Source: Mycolicibacterium parafortuitum
Lineage (GTDB): Bacteria; Actinomycetota; Actinomycetes; Mycobacteriales; Mycobacteriaceae
Length of the DNA stretch: 64,000 nucleotides
Reading direction: 5' to 3'
Assembly: GCF_002086815.1 (NCBI RefSeq)
Contig: NZ_MVID01000026.1
Coordinates: 43,991-107,990 of the forward strand
The translations under genes and the position numbers were made by a program. Below, piece after piece: positions 59,290-64,000 of the stretch (its first letter is position 1; each line of letters begins with the position of its first letter). The notes beneath the pieces are model-generated. The model was given only the letters and a program-made list of their open reading frames with translations, did not search any database and was not told the DNA's origin.

Positions 59290-60358
59290 TACCGGCTTTC
59301 CGGTCCCCGACCGCCGCCGCGAGCTCCCGCAGCACCCGATCCGAGGCGTCCCAATCCATGCACTTGTCGGTGACCGACTGGCCGTAGGTGAGCGGACGAG
59401 CCTCCGGCGCCTGCGCACCACCGACGAGGAAGCTCTCCAGCATCACGCCGCTGACGGGCAGTCCGTCGCGCACCAGCTGTGCGACCTCGGCGCCGACCTG
59501 GGCTTGGCGCACGTGGTCCTTGCCGGAGTTCGCATGGCTGCAATCGATCACCACCCGTCCCGGCAGACCGGCCTTGACGAGCTTGTCGGCGGTTCCGGCG
59601 ACGGAGTCCGCGTCGCAGTTGGGTCCGTCGGTGCCGCCGCGCAGGATCACGTGGCAGTCCTCGTTACCGAGTGTGCTGACGAGGGCCCCGCGGCCGAGGT
59701 CGTTCATCCCGAAGAAGACGTGCGGCGCGGCGGCGGCCTTCACACCGTCGACCGCCACCTGGATGTTGCCGTCGGTGCCGTTCTTGAAGCCGACGGGCAT
59801 CGACAGTCCGGACGCGAGCTGACGGTGCACCTGCGACTCCGTGGTGCGGGCCCCGATGGCCCCCCACGCGACGGCGTCGGCGATGTACTGCGGGCTGGTG
59901 GGCTCGAGGAATTCGCACCCGACCGGCAAACCGATGTCGATGATGTCGAGCAGCAGTTGACGCGCGAGACGCAGACCGCGGGCCACATCGAACGTGCCGT
60001 CCATCCCCGGATCGTTGATCAGGCCTTTCCAGCCGATCGTGGTGCGCGGCTTCTCGAAGTACACCCGCATGACGATCTTGAGGCGGTCGCTGAGCTGATC
60101 GGCCACCTTGACGAGCCTGCTGGCGTAGTCGAGCGCGGCAGCCGGGTCGTGCACGGAGCACGGGCCCACCACGACCAGCAGCCGATCGTCGCGTCCGGCG
60201 AGGATGTCGGCGATCTCGTCGCGGTCGCGGGCGACACGGTCGGCCCGGCGGGCGCCCAGCGGGAACTCGCTGAGCACATCGTGCGGGCTGGGGATGTCGC
60301 TGAAGCGTAGGACGCGCCGGTCAGAGGTGTTCTGAGAGGCGATCTGCGCCATGTTCAC
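59279..60358 (-). CDS. Type I DAHP synthase (AroG/AroF-like)
   Basis: A 359-residue 3-deoxy-D-arabino-heptulosonate 7-phosphate synthase, first step of the shikimate pathway, from phosphoenolpyruvate and erythrose 4-phosphate. Motifs of the type I-alpha class: VVGPCSVHD (about 62-70), RVYFEKPRTTIGWKGLINDP, GARTTESQVHRQLASG, LRGG and IDCSHANSGKD. M. tuberculosis has only a type II enzyme (Rv2178c) as I recall, so this is probably an additional enzyme. GTG 60358 has AAAGG upstream. A Tyr-Trp-Phe leader peptide and attenuator precede it, indicating control by aromatic amino acids. Confidence 0.92.
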   Translation of the reverse strand: MNMAQIASQNTSDRRVLRFSDIPSPHDVLSEFPLGARRADRVARDRDEIADILAGRDDRLLVVVGPCSVHDPAAALDYASRLVKVADQLSDRLKIVMRVYFEKPRTTIGWKGLINDPGMDGTFDVARGLRLARQLLLDIIDIGLPVGCEFLEPTSPQYIADAVAWGAIGARTTESQVHRQLASGLSMPVGFKNGTDGNIQVAVDGVKAAAAPHVFFGMNDLGRGALVSTLGNEDCHVILRGGTDGPNCDADSVAGTADKLVKAGLPGRVVIDCSHANSGKDHVRQAQVGAEVAQLVRDGLPVSGVMLESFLVGGAQAPEARPLTYGQSVTDKCMDWDASDRVLRELAAAVGDRKAGTRG

Positions 60359-60417
60359 GGTGGTGCCTTTCTGGTACGGGCACCTGGGTGAAGGTCCGGC
60401 GCCCTTTAATGACGAAA

Positions 60418-60441
60418 GGCAGCGACCTTGTGGTCACTGCC
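60418..60441 (-). terminator. Attenuator hairpin upstream of the DAHP synthase
   Basis: On the minus strand GGCAGTGACC-ACAA-GGTCGCTGCC forms a 10-bp stem (one G-T wobble) and is followed by TTTCGTCATT. It lies between the leader peptide stop (60464) and the gene start (60358). CCCGGAGCC (plus 60444-60452 complement) just before it can instead pair with GGCTCCGGG inside the leader peptide (60489-60497). Confidence 0.75.
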
Positions 60442-60463
60442 TGGGCTCCGGGTGGATGCGTGC

Positions 60464-60535
60464 TTAACGCTGCGCTTTATCGGCTCCGCCCGGAGCCTCG
60501 ATAAAGCGCCAGTAGCCGGCACGCTGGATGTTCAC
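60464..60535 (-). CDS. Leader peptide with Tyr-Trp-Arg-Phe
   Basis: A 23-residue frame starts with GTG at 60535 and begins MNIQRAGYWRFIEAPGG. Tyr8, Trp9 and Phe11 are the three aromatic amino acids made from the shikimate pathway. TATACC (60550-60545) is a plausible -10 nine bases upstream, so translation may be leaderless. A perfect 11-bp stem with a GC-rich top (60472-60509) overlaps the codons from Arg10 onward, so ribosome stalling at Tyr/Trp would prevent it. Upstream TTGCCC (about 60571) is a weak -35. Confidence 0.75.
   Translation of the reverse strand: MNIQRAGYWRFIEAPGGADKAQR
60472..60509 (-). promoter_or_regulatory. Leader hairpin over the aromatic codons
   Basis: GCGCTTTATCG pairs with CGATAAAGCGC (11 bp, perfect); the loop region can extend the stem with GGCTCC/GGAGCC. 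Its 5' arm begins at the Arg10 codon, directly after the Tyr-Trp codons. This is the pause/1:2-type hairpin of an attenuator. Confidence 0.75.
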
Positions 60536-60578
60536 GCCGACGAGGGTATACCGGCTCCGTCGTCCGGGCAAACCCCGC

Positions 60579-60947
60579 CTAGGGAACACGCACCCAGGGT
60601 GCGCAGTTCCGCGACTCGAAGGCCTTCACCGTCGAGTTGATGTTCGCGTACATCGGCCCCATCGAGATGTTCGTCGAGACGACGTTGTCCTTGTTCGCGT
60701 CCGGGGTGCTGTAGGTGAACCACAGGCACATCGAGTCCTGGGTCGGCACGTCGTTGATCCAGACACCGAAGACCGATGCCGTCCCGTCCGTCCGATAGAG
60801 CCCGGGGCTGATATCCGGGCCCACGAGGAAGAACCCGCTACCCGGAATCGGATCGATCGGGTCGGCACCGGCCTGCGGCACGGGTCCACCCACGACCGCG
60901 ACGGCGCACAGAGAAGCGATTGCGTGACAGCGTCGCGATCCGGTCAT
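60579..60947 (-). CDS. Small secreted protein, 122 residues
   Basis: A signal peptide (1-about 28, SLCAVAVVGGPVPQAGAD) is followed by a mature domain with GSGFFLVGPDISPGLYRT and two Cys (SMCLWF, SRNCAPW) that could form a disulfide. ATG 60947 has AGGTGAG upstream. The mature sequence is rich in Asn/Pro/Gly. It resembles a family of small exported mycobacterial proteins, but I do not recognise a function. It lies just downstream of the aro leader promoter and is separately transcribed on the same strand as the next gene. Confidence 0.7.
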   Translation of the reverse strand: MTGSRRCHAIASLCAVAVVGGPVPQAGADPIDPIPGSGFFLVGPDISPGLYRTDGTASVFGVWINDVPTQDSMCLWFTYSTPDANKDNVVSTNISMGPMYANINSTVKAFESRNCAPWVRVP

Positions 60948-60998
60948 GCCTGCTCACCTGCCTGTGCGATCTCACAGGCAGGTTAGGCGTTTCGGCGG

Positions 60999-61292
60999 CT
61001 AGATACAGACGAATCCGCTGACCAGACCACTGGGATCGGTCGCGGTGACGCATGCGTCGACATTGCGGTTGAAGTCCGCTCCCGCCCACTTGCCGACGGG
61101 TCCCTTTCCGGGGCCGCGCCCCCAGTGCTTCCAATCGTCGTGATGAGGCTTGTCGGTGCTGATGTCGATACCCGGAGTAATGGGCGCCGCGTTCGCCACA
61201 GCCGCTCCTACCCCGCTACCCAGCCCGAGTCCGATTGCCAGCACGGCTCCAGCAAAAAGCCGACCCTGATTCGTGATCCTCTTTTCTCCCAT
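60999..61292 (-). CDS. Small secreted protein, 97 residues
   Basis: A signal peptide (1-about 36, GAVLAIGLGLGSGVGAAVANAAP) precedes a short mature part with a His/Trp-rich KPHHDDWKHWGRGPGKGPVGK motif and two C-terminal Cys (DACVTATD, GFVCI). The start ATG 61292 has no strong ribosome binding site, and AT-rich sequence (61296-61340) upstream contains the promoter. It precedes the 122-residue secreted gene by 51 bases. Function unknown. Confidence 0.68.
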   Translation of the reverse strand: MGEKRITNQGRLFAGAVLAIGLGLGSGVGAAVANAAPITPGIDISTDKPHHDDWKHWGRGPGKGPVGKWAGADFNRNVDACVTATDPSGLVSGFVCI

Positions 61293-61480
61293 AATGATTC
61301 AGACTACTGCTTAAGCAAGTTAATTTCATCGACCACTAATTGACGTGTGCGGCAATGGAATTGGCGACATTGCCTGCTGGACATCAATTCTGTTGTCATA
61401 CAAGGATTCCCGGAAGGAAGTTCCTCACCCCCATGACGCTGAGGCCCGACGCGCGGAAGGCCGAGCCTCACCTCAACGAA

Positions 61481-61513
61481 AACACCCCCGGCCTGTACAG
61501 GCCGGGGGTGTTT
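61481..61513 (-). terminator. Strong terminator after groEL1
   Basis: AACACCCCCGGCC (61481-61493) and GGCCGGGGGTGTT (61500-61512) form a 13-bp perfect stem with a six-base TGTACA loop. Read on the minus strand it is followed by TTTTCGTTG, an intrinsic terminator for the groES-groEL1 transcript. Confidence 0.88.
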
Positions 61514-61532
61514 CGATATTTCGGTGTATCGA

Positions 61533-63158
61533 TCAGTGGTGGTGATGACCGTGGCCGTGGCCGTGGCCGTCATCCTCCGGCTCCGCCGGCTTGTCGACGA
61601 TCGCGGTCTCGGTGGTGAGCACCATGCGTGCCACCGATGCCGCGTTGACGACCGCGGAGCGGGTGACCTTGACCGGGTCGATGACGCCGTCGGCGATCAG
61701 ATCGCCGTACTCCAGCGTCGCGGCGTTGAAGCCCTGTCCCGCCGGCAGCTCGGAGACCTTGTTCACCACGACCGAGCCGTCCAGGCCGGCGTTGGTGGCG
61801 ATCCAGTACAGCGGCGACGACAGCGCGGACGCGAACACCTCGACGCCGAGCAGCTCGTCGCCCTTGAGCTCCGAACGCAGCTTGTCCAGTGCGGTACGGG
61901 CCTGCACGAGGGCTGCGCCACCACCGACGACGATGCCCTCCTCGACCGCTGCCTTGGCAGCGGCCACGGCGTCCTCGACGGCTTCCTTGCGCTTCTTCAG
62001 GTCCGTCTCGGTGGCAGCGCCGACCTTGATCACGGCAACGCCACCGGCCAGCTTGGCCAGGCGCTCTTCGAGCTTCTCGCGATCCCAGTCGGAGTCGGAG
62101 ACCTCGATCTCGGCACGCAGCTGGGCCTTGCGGGCCTCGATCGCATCCCGGGTTCCGCCGCCGTCGACGATCACGGTGCTGTCCTTGTCGACCACGACGC
62201 GACGCGCCGTGCCGAGCACATCCAGACCCGCCTCACGCAGCAGCAGGCCCACGTCGGGGTTGACGACCTGCCCGCCGGTAACGACCGCGAGGTCGTCCAG
62301 GAACGCCTTGCGACGGTCGCCGAAGAACGGCGCCTTGACGGCGACGGCCTTGAGCGTCTTGCGGATGGCGTTGACGACCAGCGTCGAAAGCGCCTCACCC
62401 TCAACGTCTTCGGCCACGATCAGCAGCGGCTTGCCGGCCTCGGCGACCTTCTCCAGCAGCGGGAGCAGGTCGGGCAGGGAGCTGATCTTCTCGCGATGCA
62501 GCAGCACCAGCGCGTCTTCGAGCACCGCTTCCTGCGAATCGAAGTCGGTGACGAAGTAGGCCGAAAGGTAGCCCTTGTCGAAGCCGACGCCCTCGGTGAC
62601 CTCCAGGTAGGTCTCCAGCGTCGACGATTCCTCGACCGTCACGACGCCGTCGTTGCCGACCTTGGTCATCGCCTCGCCGACGAGCTCGCCGACCAGCTCG
62701 TCACGCGACGAGACGGTGGCGACCTGGCCGATGGCGTTCGCATCCTTGACCGGGGTGGCCGAGGCCAGCAGGGCCTCCGACACGGCGTCGGCGGCCTTGG
62801 AGATGCCCGCGCCCAGCGCGATCGGGTTCGCCCCGGCGGCGACGTTGCGCAGGCCGGCCTTGACGAGCGCCTGGGCCAGCACGGTGGCGGTCGTGGTGCC
62901 GTCGCCGGCGACGTCGTTGGTCTTGGTCGCGACGGACTTGACCAGCTGTGCGCCGAGGTTCTCGAAAGGATCCTCGAGGTCGATGTCGCGCGCGATGGTC
63001 ACGCCGTCGTTGGTGACGGTCGGCCCGCCCCAGGACTTGGCGAGCACCACATGGCGGCCACGGGGACCCAGCGTCACCTTGACCGCGTCGGCGAGCTTGT
63101 CGACACCGACCTCCATGGCGCGACGCGCGGTTTCGTTGAATTCGATCTGCTTACTCAT
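61533..63158 (-). CDS. groEL1: Chaperonin GroEL1 (Cpn60.1)
   Basis: A 541-residue chaperonin subunit. ATP-site motifs are GDGTTTATVLAQALV (about 86-100) and GGGAALVQARTAL. The C-terminus is His-rich (GHGHGHGHHHH), the hallmark of GroEL1, as opposed to the Gly-Met tail of GroEL2. ATG 63158 has AGGGAAAG upstream. It follows groES. GroEL1 in mycobacteria has been linked to mycolate metabolism and biofilms; housekeeping folding is by GroEL2 elsewhere. Confidence 0.95.
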   Translation of the reverse strand: MSKQIEFNETARRAMEVGVDKLADAVKVTLGPRGRHVVLAKSWGGPTVTNDGVTIARDIDLEDPFENLGAQLVKSVATKTNDVAGDGTTTATVLAQALVKAGLRNVAAGANPIALGAGISKAADAVSEALLASATPVKDANAIGQVATVSSRDELVGELVGEAMTKVGNDGVVTVEESSTLETYLEVTEGVGFDKGYLSAYFVTDFDSQEAVLEDALVLLHREKISSLPDLLPLLEKVAEAGKPLLIVAEDVEGEALSTLVVNAIRKTLKAVAVKAPFFGDRRKAFLDDLAVVTGGQVVNPDVGLLLREAGLDVLGTARRVVVDKDSTVIVDGGGTRDAIEARKAQLRAEIEVSDSDWDREKLEERLAKLAGGVAVIKVGAATETDLKKRKEAVEDAVAAAKAAVEEGIVVGGGAALVQARTALDKLRSELKGDELLGVEVFASALSSPLYWIATNAGLDGSVVVNKVSELPAGQGFNAATLEYGDLIADGVIDPVKVTRSAVVNAASVARMVLTTETAIVDKPAEPEDDGHGHGHGHHHH

Positions 63159-63196
63159 GAATGTCTTTCCCTAGGGACGGGTGGGTGGAACGCGCA

Positions 63197-63239
63197 CCGC
63201 CCCGGACATCACCCGCATGTACGGGAACGTCCGGGGCGG
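63197..63239 (-). promoter_or_regulatory. Intercistronic hairpin between groES and groEL1
   Basis: CCGCCCCGGAC (63197-63207) and GTCCGGGGCGG (63229-63239) form an 11-bp perfect stem, with an inner CCCG/CGGG stem (63212-63225). It lies wholly in the 94-base gap. In M. tuberculosis the groES-groEL1 transcript is reported to be cut between the genes; this structure could serve that or act as partial terminator. Confidence 0.7.
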
Positions 63240-63252
63240 AACACGATTCGCT

Positions 63253-63555
63253 CTACTTGGAGACGACAGCCAGCACGTCGCGGGCCGACAGGATCAGGTA
63301 CTCCTCGCCGTTGTACTTGATCTCGGTGCCGCCGTACTTGCTGTAGATGACCACGTCGCCCTCCGACACGTCCAGAGGAATCCGCTTCTCGCCATCCTCA
63401 TCCCAGCGGCCGGGGCCAACTGCGACGACGGTGCCTTCCTGCGGCTTCTCCTTGGCGGTGTCGGGGATGACCAGACCGGACGCGGTCGTGGTCTCGGCCT
63501 CGTTGGCCTGAACGAGGATCTTGTCCTCGAGTGGCTTGATGTTCACGCTCGCCAC
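63253..63555 (-). CDS. groES: Co-chaperonin GroES
   Basis: A 100-residue co-chaperonin. It starts ASVNIKPLEDKILVQANEAE and carries the mobile-loop region TTTASGLVIPDTAKEKPQEG, and ends EYLILSARDVLAVVSK. GTG 63555 has GAAGGGG upstream. It caps GroEL rings. The CIRCE element upstream controls the groES-groEL1 operon through HrcA. Confidence 0.97.
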   Translation of the reverse strand: MASVNIKPLEDKILVQANEAETTTASGLVIPDTAKEKPQEGTVVAVGPGRWDEDGEKRIPLDVSEGDVVIYSKYGGTEIKYNGEEYLILSARDVLAVVSK

Positions 63556-63657
63556 GATGGAGCCCCTTCACTCGATTTAGGTGTGTGTACTCGGTGGCCG
63601 GCTCTTCCCTCGCGCCGTCGTCGCGGGTGCCGACACGGGGGTGGACCGACCTGCCGC

Positions 63658-63684
63658 CTAGCACTCTATACAGGAGAGTGCTAG
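63658..63684. promoter_or_regulatory. CIRCE element (HrcA operator) of groES-groEL1
   Basis: CTAGCACTC (63658-63666) and GAGTGCTAG (63676-63684) are perfect 9-bp arms with a nine-base spacer, the canonical CIRCE layout. The spacer holds TATAGA on the minus strand, a -10 for groES. A further CTAGCACTC at 63681-63689 repeats the left arm and may create an overlapping second site. Confidence 0.93.
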
Positions 63685-63912
63685 CACTCAAGGCTGGGGT
63701 GGCACACTTCTTCCGTCAGCGAACATTCCCGGTGGCTATCCGCGGAGCGAATCTCAGGCTCAATTCGCGCGCCTATCCCCAGTGTGCGAGGTCGGACGCG
63801 GTCGACGCCAGGAAATCGCCAGCTTTGGGGCGTTTATCCACAAAGCCGATTCCATCCCCAATCAGGGCTTTCGGGCCCTGACTTGTCACCCCACGCCGGT
63901 AGACTCGCACAC

Positions 63913-64000
63913 ATGTTCGAAGTGTCGGTGGCCGATCCCGGAGCGCTTGGCGGGCTCTCCGATGCCGACCTGATCGATGCGGCCCGGGCGGCGAGCCGGG
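63913..64000 (+). CDS. DUF222/HNH endonuclease-like protein (13E12 type), 5' end
   Basis: ATG 63913 opens a frame of 29 complete codons to the edge (MFEVSVADPGALGGLSDADL, then IDAARAASR), the characteristic N-terminus of DUF222 proteins (REP13E12 family) that usually carry a C-terminal HNH domain. TAGACT at 63900-63905 lies seven bases before the ATG, so the message is probably leaderless. The rest is outside the window. The 228 bases between it and CIRCE show no other gene. Confidence 0.75.
   Translation, partial: MFEVSVADPGALGGLSDADLIDAARAASR

Noticed and set aside
61524..63320. 598-codon plus-strand frame opposite groEL1
   Set aside because: Antisense shadow of a highly conserved gene; no domain, no ribosome binding site.
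1..64000. tRNA, rRNA, insertion sequences, prophage or attachment sites
   Set aside because: No cloverleaf with a TTCGA/TTCAA arm, no rRNA-like stretch and no transposase or integrase motifs were noticed; a tRNA scan would be needed to be certain.

Overview
The window is a high-GC (roughly two-thirds G+C) actinobacterial chromosome segment that I assign to a rapidly growing environmental mycobacterium (Mycobacterium/Mycolicibacterium). The gene order follows, with gaps and insertions, the M. tuberculosis interval from dacB1 (Rv3330) to groES (Rv3418c): dacB1, Rv3335c, trpS, metC-metX-Rv3342, Rv3355c-folD, Rv3359, mfpA-E, trmL-like, Rv3368c, dnaE2, htdY, acrA1, iunH, imuB-imuA', guaA, choD, guaB3-guaB2, Rv3412, rsdA-sigD, Rv3415c, whiB3, groEL1-groES. 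Locus equivalences are from memory of these families, not from a search.

Layout. 1-7.8 kb: partial GAF regulator, two acyl-CoA synthetases, a 51-residue small protein, a membrane metallophosphoesterase, DacB1 and a YihY/BrkB membrane protein. 7.8-17.8 kb: trpS, secreted lipase, exonuclease III, alpha/beta hydrolase, then a SAM-IV riboswitch controlling metC-metX-methyltransferase, two 63-bp palindromic repeats, folD-DUF3017 and an old-yellow-enzyme protein. 17.7-23.1 kb: an insertion relative to M. tuberculosis, with two TetR regulators, an FHA-ABC exporter (Rv1747 type) and a flavohemoglobin. 23.2-27.8 kb: the mfpEDCBA conservon and a 50-residue small protein. 27.8-39.8 kb: RNA methyltransferase, nitroreductase, SOS-controlled dnaE2, degenerate GGDEF protein, lipid genes htdY/acrA1, iunH, and SOS-controlled imuA'-imuB; DnaE2, ImuA' and ImuB form the mycobacterial mutasome. 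39.9-42.3 kb: an accessory diiron protein / truncated monooxygenase / MerR block. 42.3-56.9 kb: purine genes guaA, guaB3, guaB2, a two-component system with a double-module kinase, a C39-like secreted peptidase, ChoD, SigD with its anti-sigma factor RsdA, and WhiB3. 56.9-61.3 kb: the most unusual accessory island, a thiocyanate hydrolase operon with a fused beta-alpha subunit, a type I DAHP synthase behind a Tyr-Trp-Phe leader peptide and attenuator, and two small secreted proteins. 61.5-64 kb: groES-groEL1 with a CIRCE operator, and the start of a DUF222/HNH (13E12-type) protein.

The best candidates for something little described are the thiocyanate hydrolase operon (subunit fusion, Gly in the metal-binding claw motif, palindromic operator, coupled mini-ORF) and the aromatic attenuator. 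I saw no tRNA, rRNA, insertion sequence, prophage or CRISPR array. Start codons were chosen from ribosome binding sites, overlaps and remembered homologue lengths; alternatives are given where doubtful.
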